Shown here: positions 34,260 to 42,099 of the stretch, in pieces
How positions within the stretch are numbered: position 1 is the first letter of the stretch
How the letters are laid out: each line of letters opens with the position of its first letter
From: Brevundimonas sp. Root608
GTDB lineage: Bacteria > Pseudomonadota > Alphaproteobacteria > Caulobacterales > Caulobacteraceae
Direction: 5' to 3'
DNA: 64,000 bases
NCBI RefSeq assembly: GCF_001427825.1
Contig: NZ_LMGT01000001.1
Location: 905,563-969,562 of the forward strand
Translations under genes and position numbers: made by a program
Notes under the pieces: model-generated
Seen by the model: only the letters and a program-made list of their open reading frames with translations
The model's database searches: none
What the model was told of the DNA's origin: nothing

Positions 34260-35141
34260 ATGACCGATTCCTCCCGCCTTCCACTCGAAACCTGGGGCCG
34301 TCACTGGCTGGGCCGTCTCCAGACCCGGGCCGACCGGCGGGCGTGGAGCCGCTACGGCTTCGAGTTCCTGATGTTTGGCATCAAGCAGGGCTGGGCCTGT
34401 CTGTTCGGCGGGGCGATGCTGGCCCTGCTGCTGGCGACACATCTGTGGTGGCCGGATCAGGCGGCGGTCAGCCGCTACGACTTCCTCGTGGTGGGGGCGC
34501 TGGCCATCCAGGCGGCCATGCTGGCGCTGAAGCTGGAGAGCTGGGAGGAGGCGAGGGTCATCTTCGTCTTCCATGTGGTCGGCACCATCATGGAGCTGTT
34601 CAAGACCCAGGCCGGGTCGTGGATCTATCCCGAGGACAGCATCCTGCGCATCGGCATGGTGCCGCTGTTCTCGGGCTTCATGTATGCGGCCGTGGGCAGC
34701 TACATCGCCCGCATCCAGCGCATCTTCGACATCAAATTCCGCCACTACCCGCCGCTGTGGACGACCTGGGTGCTGGCGGCGGCGATCTACGTCAACTTCT
34801 TCGCCCACCACTGGCTGCCGGACATTCGCCTCGGCCTGTTCGCCCTGACGGCGGTGCTGTTCGGGCGCGGCTGGTTCTATTTCACCCCGGACCGGACGCG
34901 GCGGGCCATGCCCTTCCTGCTGGGATTCTTCCTGGTCGCGACCTTCATCTGGCTGGCCGAGAACATCGCCACCTTCGCCAACGCCTGGGTCTATCCGTCC
35001 CAGAGCGACGGCTGGCATCCGGTGTCGCTGGCCAAGCTGGGCAGCTGGTTCCTGCTGATGATGATCAGCGTGGTGCTGGTGTCGCTGGTGCACCGGCCGG
35101 AGGAGGAGGTTCTGCCTTCAGACCGTCATCCTCGGGCTTGA
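34260..35141 (+). CDS. DUF817 integral membrane protein
   Basis: The 293 residues have about eight hydrophobic segments and the conserved stretches F-E-F-L-M-F-G-I-K-Q-G-W-A-C, W-I-Y-P-E and E-N-I-A-T-F-A-N-A-W-V-Y-P. These match the DUF817 family, which has no known function. The last residues (P-S-D-R-H-P-R-A) are encoded by a copy of the GTCATCC repeat, so the native C-terminus was probably slightly different. It starts 71 bp after queF. Confidence 0.8.
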   Translation: MTDSSRLPLETWGRHWLGRLQTRADRRAWSRYGFEFLMFGIKQGWACLFGGAMLALLLATHLWWPDQAAVSRYDFLVVGALAIQAAMLALKLESWEEARVIFVFHVVGTIMELFKTQAGSWIYPEDSILRIGMVPLFSGFMYAAVGSYIARIQRIFDIKFRHYPPLWTTWVLAAAIYVNFFAHHWLPDIRLGLFALTAVLFGRGWFYFTPDRTRRAMPFLLGFFLVATFIWLAENIATFANAWVYPSQSDGWHPVSLAKLGSWFLLMMISVVLVSLVHRPEEEVLPSDRHPRA

Positions 35142-35235
35142 CCCGAGGATCGGAGGTTGGGAGGGCTGGACGCAAAGGGTTCTGACACCCTGCGACCGCC
35201 GGGCCTGATCCTCGGGTCAAGCCCGAGGATGACGG
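35123..35235. repeat. Composite GTCATCC-family element (copy B), overlapping a gene end
   Basis: The left 32-nt unit is at 35123-35154. The inverted right unit (29 of its 32 bases) is at 35207-35235. They bracket a 52-bp core unlike those of copies A and C. The left unit supplies the last codons and stop of the DUF817 gene; the right unit ends 14 bp before the next start codon. Confidence 0.83.
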
Positions 35236-35249
35236 AGTAAAAGGGAACC

Positions 35250-36896
35250 ATGACCACAACCACCACCGACGTCGTCATCCTGGGCGGGGGCCACAACGGG
35301 CTGGTGTGCGCCTTCTATCTGGCGAAGGCGGGGCTGAAGGTCACGGTGCTGGAGCGCCGCCATGTGGTCGGCGGGGCCGCGGTGACCGAGGAATTCCATC
35401 CCGGCTTCCGCAACTCGACCGCCAGCTACACCGTCAGCCTGCTGAACCCGAAGATCATCGCCGATCTGGAGCTGGCGCGGCACGGCCTGCGGGTGGTCGA
35501 GCGCAAGGTGTCCAACTTCCTGCCCTTCGATGACGGCCGCCGTTTCCTGGCCGGCGAGGGGCGGACGCAGGCGGAGTTGGCGAAATTCTCGACCCGCGAT
35601 GCGGAGCGGCTGCCCGACTATGAGGCGCGGCTGGAGGTCGTGGCGTCTGTCTTGCGCGACTGGATTCTGAAGGCGCCGCCCAACATGGTCGAGGCCGGCT
35701 GGATGGCCATGCTGCCGGAACTGCTGAAGGGCGTGTCGCTGGGCAAACAGGCGGCGGGGCTGGATGTCACCGGGCGGCGCGACCTGCTGGACCTGTTCGC
35801 CAAGTCGGCGGGCGACTGGCTGGACGGCTGGTTCGAGAGCGATCCGATCAAGGCCCTGTTCGGCTTCGACAGCGTCGTCGGAAACTACGCCAGTCCGTAC
35901 ACGCCGGGATCGGCCTATGTGCTGCTGCACCACGTGTTCGGCGAGGTGAACGGGCGCAAGGGCGTCTGGGGCCATGCCATCGGCGGCATGGGCGCCATCA
36001 CCCAGGCCATGGCCGCCGCCTGCGCCGAGGTCGGGGTCGACGTACGGCTGGACACGCCGATCGCCTCGGTCCTGACCGAGAAGGGCCGGGCCGTCGGGGC
36101 GGTGACCGAGGCCGGCGACGTGGTCCGGGCGCGGGCCGTGGTGTCCAACCTGCATCCGCGCCTTCTGTTCGAGCGCTTCGTGGACGACGCCGTCGTTCCG
36201 GCCGACTTCCGCGAGCGGATCGGCGCCTACCAGTCGGGTTCGGGCACCTTCCGCATGAATGTGGCCCTGTCGGAGTTGCCGAACTTCACCGCCCTGCCGG
36301 GACAGGGCGACCATCTGACCGCCGGCATCATCATCGCCCCGAGCCTGTCCTATATGGACCGGGCCCATGCCGAGGCGCGTCTGAACGGCTGGTCGTCGAA
36401 GCCGATCGTGGAGATGCTGATCCCCTCGACCCTGGACGACACGCTCGCGCCGCCGGGACAGCATGTCGCCAGCCTTTTCTGCCAGCATGTCGATCCGACG
36501 CTCGGCGACGAACATCGCGACACCGTGGCGGACCTCATGATCGAGACGGTCGAGGCCCATGCGCCGGGGTTCAAGGCGTCGGTGGTCGGCCGGCTGGCGC
36601 TGGGGCCGCGCGATCTGGAGCGGCGCTTCGGCCTGGTCGGCGGCGACATCTTCCATGGCCGGCTGTCGCTGGACCAGCTGTTCAGCGCCCGCCCGGTGCT
36701 GGGCCACGCCGACCACCGCATGCCGGTTCCCGGCCTGTACCTGTGCGGATCCGGCGCCCATCCGGGCGGCGGCGTCACCGGCGCGCCGGGTCACAATGCG
36801 GCGCGGGCGGTGCTGAAGGACCTGGGGGGTAGGTTCCAGGGGCCAGGGGCCAGGGGCCAGGGGCTAGGGGCCAGGGTGGGGCTGGGCCTTCCCTAA
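35250..36896 (+). CDS. Phytoene-desaturase-like FAD-dependent oxidoreductase
   Basis: The 548 residues begin with the dinucleotide-binding motif V-V-I-L-G-G-G-H-N-G-L-V-C-A and V-L-E-R-R-H-V-V-G-G-A-A-V. They end near V-P-G-L-Y-L-C-G-S-G-A-H-P-G-G-G-V. This is the CrtI/PYROXD2-type group. With no other carotenoid gene nearby, a PYROXD2-like role is as likely as carotenoid desaturation. The last ~20 residues (G-R-F-Q-G-P-G-A-R-G-Q ...) are encoded by a heptanucleotide tandem repeat and are not part of the fold. Confidence 0.85.
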   Translation: MTTTTTDVVILGGGHNGLVCAFYLAKAGLKVTVLERRHVVGGAAVTEEFHPGFRNSTASYTVSLLNPKIIADLELARHGLRVVERKVSNFLPFDDGRRFLAGEGRTQAELAKFSTRDAERLPDYEARLEVVASVLRDWILKAPPNMVEAGWMAMLPELLKGVSLGKQAAGLDVTGRRDLLDLFAKSAGDWLDGWFESDPIKALFGFDSVVGNYASPYTPGSAYVLLHHVFGEVNGRKGVWGHAIGGMGAITQAMAAACAEVGVDVRLDTPIASVLTEKGRAVGAVTEAGDVVRARAVVSNLHPRLLFERFVDDAVVPADFRERIGAYQSGSGTFRMNVALSELPNFTALPGQGDHLTAGIIIAPSLSYMDRAHAEARLNGWSSKPIVEMLIPSTLDDTLAPPGQHVASLFCQHVDPTLGDEHRDTVADLMIETVEAHAPGFKASVVGRLALGPRDLERRFGLVGGDIFHGRLSLDQLFSARPVLGHADHRMPVPGLYLCGSGAHPGGGVTGAPGHNAARAVLKDLGGRFQGPGARGQGLGARVGLGLP

Positions 36897-36923
36897 AACC
36901 TGGAACCTGGAACCTGGAACCTA
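36830..36923. repeat. Heptanucleotide repeat pair bounded by 11-bp inverted repeat
   Basis: Five consecutive heptamers of type GGGGCCA (the fourth GGGGCTA) fill 36839-36873. Three of AACCTGG fill 36897-36917. The outer bases TAGGTTCCAGG (36830-36840) and CCTGGAACCTA (36913-36923) are exact inverted copies. The unit spans the 3' ends of two convergent genes and includes both stop codons. Confidence 0.85.
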
Positions 36924-37298
36924 GACGTTCTCGACCCCCATCGCCTTCATCAGGGCGTCGCGGACGGCGGCCTCGGTGAAGGGTTTCTGGATCGTGGCCT
37001 GGCCGCGCCATTCCTCGGGCAGGCCGCCCTCGCCATAGCCGGTCGAGAAGACGAACGGCACGCCGCGGGCCTTCAGCGCCTCGGCCACGGGGAAGACCTG
37101 ACGGCCGGCGACATTGACGTCCAGAAGGGCGGCGTCGAGGGGTTCGCCGTCCGTCGCCAGGGCAAGGCCCTCGTCGATATTGGCGGCGGGACCCACCGGG
37201 GTGCAGCCCATGTCTTCCAGAATGGTCTCAAGCAGCATGGCGACGAGGGATTCGTCCTCGACCACGAGAACCCGGCGGCCGGTTAGAGGTGCGCTCAT
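36921..37298 (-). CDS. Single-domain response regulator
   Basis: A receiver domain alone, 125 residues with no output domain: V-V-E-D-E acidic pocket, phospho-acceptor Asp60 in A-L-L-D-V-N, switch S/T in F-S-T-G-Y and Lys in I-Q-K-P-F. The start overlaps the kinase stop by 4 bp, so kinase and regulator are translationally coupled. Such receivers in alphaproteobacteria act as phosphate carriers or work by protein contact. Its stop lies in the heptanucleotide repeat. Confidence 0.9.
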   Translation of the reverse strand: MSAPLTGRRVLVVEDESLVAMLLETILEDMGCTPVGPAANIDEGLALATDGEPLDAALLDVNVAGRQVFPVAEALKARGVPFVFSTGYGEGGLPEEWRGQATIQKPFTEAAVRDALMKAMGVENV

Positions 37299-38821
37299 GA
37301 AAGTGTCCCGCGATCGAGCGGAATCGAGAAGTCCGCACTGAAACCGTCGCTTGCGTAGTCCAGTTTGACCTCCCCCGCCAGATCGTGACGAACGTTTCGT
37401 TCAATCAGCCGGCTGCCGAAACCCCGGCCTTCCGGGGGGCGGACCGGGGGGCCGCCGACCTCGCGCCAGGTCAGATGCAGGGTGCGCCCGGCCTGATTGG
37501 CCACCGTCCAGTCGACCAGCACCCGCCCGTCCGGAGCCGACAGGGCGCCGTACTTGGCCGCATTGGTCGCAAGTTCATGGAAAATCATCCCGAACGACAG
37601 GGCCGCGGCGGGCTCGAGGGCGATCGGCGGTCCGTTCAGCGTCACCCGGTGAACGCCGTGGGCCGCCGTCTCGTGCTGGAGGATGTCGCCCAGGTCGGCG
37701 CCTTCCCAGTGGCTGCGCGTCAGCAGGTCGTGGGTGTGCGACAGGGCCAGCAGACGGGCCTGGAACCCCTCGGCGAAGGTGCGGGGATCGAGGTGCGAGC
37801 GGGCGGTCTGGATGGCGATCGACTGAACCGTGGCGAGGGTGTTCTTCACCCGGTGATTGAGCTCGTCGATCATCAGCTTCTGGCGTTCGGCGGCCATCAC
37901 CACATCGGTCACGTCATGGCCCTGGACGAAAACCCCGACGATGCGCCCGTCGGCGTCGCGGATCGGCTGGTAGATGAAGTCGACATAGGCCGAGTCCGGC
38001 TCCGCGCCCGGTTCGCGCTGAAACCGGACCAGGCTGGCCTTGCCCTGGACCGGCTCGCCCGTCTCGAACACGCTGTCCAGCATGTCGATATAGCCCTGGC
38101 CCTCGACCTCGGGCAGGGCTTCCGCGACCGGCCGGCCCTCGACATCGCGATGGCCGATCAGGCGCCGGTAGGCCTCGTTGTAGAACTGGAAGACGTGATC
38201 GGGTCCGGCGAGCACGGCGACGAAGCCGGGCGCCTGCATGAACATGTCGACCAGCCGGTTGCGTTCGCTGGCGAGACGGAGGTTGTCCTCCTGGACGATG
38301 CGGGCCCGCTCGAGGACGTTGCCCCCGATCATGGCGTCCAGGGCGCTGGTGGACGAGGCGGTTTCCGGGGTCGCCATGCGATTGCGCAACAACTCCAGCT
38401 CGGTGATGTCCGTCGTGTGCTGCAACAGCCAGACGACCTCGCCGGAGGCGTCGAGGATCGGCGTGTGGGTGGCGCTCCAGAATCGCTCCTCCATGACCGG
38501 TTCGCCGTGCGGGGCGGCGCGCGGGATGGAAAACCGGACAAGGGCGAGATGATCCCGCTTGCGGCCGTCGCGGGCTTTTTCCAGCGACGCCTTCACCTGA
38601 CGCACATTCTCGGGAGCCTCTTCGCCCGGCCCGGAATCGAAGGCGGCGAAGAGGGGACGGCCGACGATGGCGTCGCGCGTGCTGCTGGTGACGTCCAGAT
38701 AGGCCTGGTTGGCGCCGGCGATGCGCAGATCGGGCGTGAGCAGGACGTAGGGATTCGGCGAGGCGTCGAACGCCGCGGCCAGATCGACCGCAAGGTCGCC
38801 CGATTTCATCAGATATTTCAA
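37295..38821 (-). CDS. HWE-family sensor histidine kinase with two PAS domains
   Basis: A soluble, 508-residue protein without transmembrane segments. PAS1 covers about 10-145 and PAS2 about 185-305 (the latter F-M-Q-A-P-G-F-V-A-V-L). The HWE/HisKA_2 phospho-acceptor helix is E-L-N-H-R-V-K-N-T-L-A-T-V-Q. The tell-tale W-E-G-A-D-L motif and an ATPase domain with E-L-A-T-N-A-A-K-Y-G-A-L-S follow. HWE kinases often sense light or general stress. There is no LOV-type cysteine motif in PAS2 that I can see. Confidence 0.9.
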   Translation of the reverse strand: MKYLMKSGDLAVDLAAAFDASPNPYVLLTPDLRIAGANQAYLDVTSSTRDAIVGRPLFAAFDSGPGEEAPENVRQVKASLEKARDGRKRDHLALVRFSIPRAAPHGEPVMEERFWSATHTPILDASGEVVWLLQHTTDITELELLRNRMATPETASSTSALDAMIGGNVLERARIVQEDNLRLASERNRLVDMFMQAPGFVAVLAGPDHVFQFYNEAYRRLIGHRDVEGRPVAEALPEVEGQGYIDMLDSVFETGEPVQGKASLVRFQREPGAEPDSAYVDFIYQPIRDADGRIVGVFVQGHDVTDVVMAAERQKLMIDELNHRVKNTLATVQSIAIQTARSHLDPRTFAEGFQARLLALSHTHDLLTRSHWEGADLGDILQHETAAHGVHRVTLNGPPIALEPAAALSFGMIFHELATNAAKYGALSAPDGRVLVDWTVANQAGRTLHLTWREVGGPPVRPPEGRGFGSRLIERNVRHDLAGEVKLDYASDGFSADFSIPLDRGTLS

Positions 38822-38938
38822 GCCAATTCCCGCCCCACTATGGCCACAACGCGTTGACCCGTCATCGGTTCACCCGTTCGCGTGCGCGGGGCGCAAAGCT
38901 ATTTGAGACGCCGGGGTCGGTCGCGCTAGGGTCGGTTC

Positions 38939-40465
38939 ATGTTTCCTGCCTCATTTTTCCTCGCGGCGGTTTTGCTGATGACTCCATCCGCGGTCGAGCC
39001 GCCAGATCCCCGCGCGACCGTCGAGCAGGGCGTCCTGATCGGTCGTCGGGAGGGGGCGGTGAGCAGCTTCAGGGGCGTGCCCTACGCCGCGCCGCCGGTC
39101 GGGCCGCTGCGCTGGCGCGCGCCGCGGCCGCCGGCGCCGTGGAGCCAGCCGCGTGACGCGGGACAGGTCGGCGCCCTCTGCATCCAGCCCCCGTCCGGCG
39201 GGGATCCGGGCGTGGGTCCGCCGCCGATGAGCGAGGACTGCCTCACGCTGAACGTCTGGACGCCGGCCGAGCGGGCGGAGCCGCGGCCGGTGATGGTCTG
39301 GATCCACGGCGGCGGGTTCAACAACGGCTCCGGCACGGCGGCGCTGTACGACGGCGCGAACCTGGCGAAGCGGGGCGTCGTCGTGGTGACGGTCAACTAT
39401 CGGCTGGGCCGGCTGGGCTTCTTCGACCATCCGGCGCTGGCCGCCGAACGGGCGCAGGGAGAGCCGGGCGGCAACTACGGCATGATGGACATCGTCGCGG
39501 CGCTGAAATGGGTGCGCGAGAACGCCGGCGCGTTCGGCGGCGATGCGGGGAATGTCACGGTCTTCGGCGAGTCCGCGGGTGGGGCTGCGGTGACCCGGCT
39601 GATGATCTCGCCCGAGGCGCGCGGCCTGTTCCACCGGGCGGTGGTCCAGTCGGGACTGGGTCGGGATACGGGCGTCCCGCTGGACGCGCCGTCGGCCGTC
39701 GGCGGTCCGTCGCTGCGGGACCGGGGCATGGCCTTCGCGCGGACGATCGGGGCGACGACGGCGGCGGAGCTTCGCGACCTCCCGGCCGAGGCGCTGCTGA
39801 GGCCGGCGCCGAACTTCTACGGCGGCGACAATCTGGTGATCGACGGCCGACTGGTCACGGAGGACGTGGAAACCGCCTTCTCCGGCGGGCGCGAGGCCCC
39901 GGTGCCGCTGATCATCGGCACGAACAGCGCCGAGTTCTGGTGGATCCGGCCGCAGGAGATCAGCCCCTATGGCGCGATCGACGACGCCCTGACGTCGCAG
40001 GAGCGGGTCGATCTGTACGCGGCCTATGGCGGCGAGGACGGCTATCGCGCCCATGTGGTCAGCGATCTGGCCTTCAACGAGCCGGCCCGGCATCTGGCGC
40101 GGCTGCACGCCCGCAATGGTCACCCGACGTACCTGTACCGCTTCGATGTCGTGCCGGACTCCAATCCGGAGCCCAGCGGCGGCGCGACCCATGCGTCCGA
40201 ACGGCCCTATGTGTTCGACAATCTGCACACCGTCGGGCGGCCGATGGGCGAGCGGGACCAGCGGGCGGCGGACGCTATGGCCGGCTACTGGACCCGGTTC
40301 GCGGCCAAGGGAGATCCCAACGGAGAAGGCCGGCCCGCCTGGCCGGAATTCGGCCCCGGGCGGGACCAACTGCTGGAGTTCACCAATGACGGCCCCGTGG
40401 CGAAGCCGATCCCGTTCGCGGACCGGCTGGATCTGATCGAGGCCTATTACGCCCGGGTGCGCTGA
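38939..40465 (+). CDS. Exported type-B carboxylesterase
   Basis: A 508-residue alpha/beta hydrolase of the COesterase family. A signal-peptide-like N-terminus is followed by F-R-G-V-P-Y-A-A-P-P-V-G, oxyanion-hole G-G-G-F, S-E-D-C-L-T-L-N-V-W and nucleophile Ser212 in F-G-E-S-A-G-G-A-A. The catalytic Glu and His lie in the C-terminal half. It hydrolyses ester bonds in the periplasm or outside the cell; substrate unknown. It is convergent with the GH1 gene (3 bp between stops). A link to the glucan locus, for example deacylating a decorated glycan, is only a suggestion. Confidence 0.88.
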   Translation: MFPASFFLAAVLLMTPSAVEPPDPRATVEQGVLIGRREGAVSSFRGVPYAAPPVGPLRWRAPRPPAPWSQPRDAGQVGALCIQPPSGGDPGVGPPPMSEDCLTLNVWTPAERAEPRPVMVWIHGGGFNNGSGTAALYDGANLAKRGVVVVTVNYRLGRLGFFDHPALAAERAQGEPGGNYGMMDIVAALKWVRENAGAFGGDAGNVTVFGESAGGAAVTRLMISPEARGLFHRAVVQSGLGRDTGVPLDAPSAVGGPSLRDRGMAFARTIGATTAAELRDLPAEALLRPAPNFYGGDNLVIDGRLVTEDVETAFSGGREAPVPLIIGTNSAEFWWIRPQEISPYGAIDDALTSQERVDLYAAYGGEDGYRAHVVSDLAFNEPARHLARLHARNGHPTYLYRFDVVPDSNPEPSGGATHASERPYVFDNLHTVGRPMGERDQRAADAMAGYWTRFAAKGDPNGEGRPAWPEFGPGRDQLLEFTNDGPVAKPIPFADRLDLIEAYYARVR

Positions 40466-40468
40466 GGC

Positions 40469-41839
40469 TCAGAGCGTGTCCAGAACCGCGCCGTGGGTCC
40501 TGATGACCTCGGCGTACAGCAGGCCGGAATCCTTGATGGTCCGCTCCTGGGTCAGGAAGTTCACATGGGTGATGCCGAAGCGCTTGGAATAGCCCAGCGA
40601 CCATTCGAGATTGTCGAGCAGCGACCAGGCCATGTAGCCGCGCACGTCGACGCCCTTGCCTATAGCGTCGTGCAGGGCCTTGAGGTGGTTCTTCAGATAG
40701 TCGACCCGCAGCGGATCCTGGATGCGGCCGTCGATGGCGTGGGGCGGATCGTACCAGGCCGACCCGTTCTCGGTGACCATCAGCGGCAGCTTGCCGCCGG
40801 TCTGTTCGTGCAGCCAGACGAGGGTGTCGGTGAGGGCGGGGGGATAGACCTCCCAGCCGGTTTCGGTGTGGGCGTGCTGGACCTGTTTCACCGGACGTGA
40901 GCGGGTCGGCCAGGCGTCGGGGGCGTTCTCGGGCACCGAGCGGGTGTACCAGTTCAGACCCATCCAGTCGGTGGGCTGGGCGATCAGGTCGAAGTCCTCC
41001 TGCGGGAACTCGCGGTACGCCTCGCCATAAACGTCCTTGAGCTCTTCCGGATAGCCGCGGCCCATCAGGGGGTCGAGGAACCAGCGGTTCATCTGGGCCT
41101 CGGCGCGCTTGCGCGCGGCCTCGTCCTCGGGCTTGTCGGAGGCGGAGTATTTGGGCTCGATGTTGAGCACGATGCCGATCTGGCCTTCGCCGACTTCACG
41201 GAAGCGCTTCACCGCCGCGCCGTGGGCGCGCAGAACGTTGTGGCCCGCGATCATGGCCTCGAAGGCCGACTTGTGGCCGGGGGCCAGGGCGCCGTGCAGA
41301 TAGCCGCCGTCGACGATCACCCAGGGCTCGTTGATGGTGCCCCAGGTCTTCACCCGGCCCTTGAACTTCTCGAACAGGACCTGGCCGTAGTCGGCGAACC
41401 AGTCGGCGATGTCGGGGTTGAGCCAGCCGCCGCGATCGTCCAGCGCCGCCGGCAGGTCCCAGTGATAGAGGGTGCAGAGCGGCTCGATGCCCTTCTCGAG
41501 CAGGCCGTCGACCAGCTTGTCGTAGAAGTCGAGCCCCTTCGGATTGATGGCCCCGCGGCCCTCCGGAATCACCCGGCTCCAGCTGACCGAGAACCGGTAG
41601 GCCTGGAGGTTCAGCCGGGTCATCAGGTCGATGTCCTCGCGCCAGCGGTTGTAATGGTCGCAGGCCACGTCGCCGGTGTCGCCGTTCAGCATCATGCCGG
41701 GGGTGTGGCTGAAGCGATCCCAGATGGACGCGCCCGCGCCATCGGCCATGGACGAGCCTTCAATCTGATAGGCGGCCGTCGCGGCGCCCCACAGAAAACC
41801 GTCAGGAAACCGATAGTTGCCTGCATTGTCTGAAGTCAT
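40469..41839 (-). CDS. GH1 beta-glucosidase
   Basis: I chose the ATG at 41839 (M-T-S-D-N-A-G-N-Y-R-F-P-D-G-F-L-W-G-A-A-T), 456 residues without a signal peptide, so cytosolic. The acid/base is Glu171 in T-I-N-E-P-W and the nucleophile is the Glu of V-T-E-N-G. W-S-L-L-D-N-L-E-W near the end is typical. It releases glucose from imported beta-gluco-oligosaccharides. It is divergent from the LacI-type regulator, with a LacI-type palindrome between them. Confidence 0.94.
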   Translation of the reverse strand: MTSDNAGNYRFPDGFLWGAATAAYQIEGSSMADGAGASIWDRFSHTPGMMLNGDTGDVACDHYNRWREDIDLMTRLNLQAYRFSVSWSRVIPEGRGAINPKGLDFYDKLVDGLLEKGIEPLCTLYHWDLPAALDDRGGWLNPDIADWFADYGQVLFEKFKGRVKTWGTINEPWVIVDGGYLHGALAPGHKSAFEAMIAGHNVLRAHGAAVKRFREVGEGQIGIVLNIEPKYSASDKPEDEAARKRAEAQMNRWFLDPLMGRGYPEELKDVYGEAYREFPQEDFDLIAQPTDWMGLNWYTRSVPENAPDAWPTRSRPVKQVQHAHTETGWEVYPPALTDTLVWLHEQTGGKLPLMVTENGSAWYDPPHAIDGRIQDPLRVDYLKNHLKALHDAIGKGVDVRGYMAWSLLDNLEWSLGYSKRFGITHVNFLTQERTIKDSGLLYAEVIRTHGAVLDTL

Positions 41840-41973
41840 ATCGAAAGGCCTCGGCAAGCGGAAACGCGAACTGAAAGGGGAGGTCGGCGGCGGTCGGTAC
41901 GCGTGTAGCGTCCGCAGCACAACCTCCATGTGACCAAACTAGGGCACTTGCGGGGCGCCTGACTAGTGTGTCA

Positions 41974-41987
41974 TGTAATCGGTTACA
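41974..41987. promoter_or_regulatory. Predicted LacI-family operator in the divergent promoter
   Basis: TGTAATCGGTTACA is a 14-bp palindrome with one mismatched pair and a central CG, the typical form for LacI-family operators. The TGTAAT arm resembles a -10 hexamer. It is 134 bp from the GH1 start and 108 bp from the LacI start, so it could control both directions. Confidence 0.65.
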
Positions 41988-42051
41988 CGGTTTTTTCGGA
42001 CGGACCCGCGACAAGCGGGCCGGGGCTGGAATTTCCCAGGGAGGATGAATT

Positions 42052-42099
42052 TTGACGCCGATGGCGATCCGGCAGACCTGCGTGGAGGCGGTGGCGTGA
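42052..42099 (+). CDS. Possible 15-residue leader peptide before lacI-type gene
   Basis: A TTG at 42052 lies 7 nt after a strong AGGGAGG (42038-42044). It opens a 15-codon frame (M-T-P-M-A-I-R-Q-T-C-V-E-A-V-A) whose TGA overlaps the GTG start of the regulator. It may couple translation to the regulator gene. The ATG at 42045 directly abuts the Shine-Dalgarno and is unlikely to be used. The evidence is only spacing and overlap. Confidence 0.3.
   Translation: MTPMAIRQTCVEAVA

Noticed and set aside
36839..36917. Possible CRISPR-like array
   Set aside because: Repeat units are seven bases with no spacers, so it is a minisatellite.
42045..42095. ATG start of the LacI regulator at 42045
   Set aside because: The Shine-Dalgarno touches this ATG with no spacing. 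The GTG at 42096 has GGAGG at 7 nt and fits the usual N-terminus of the family.
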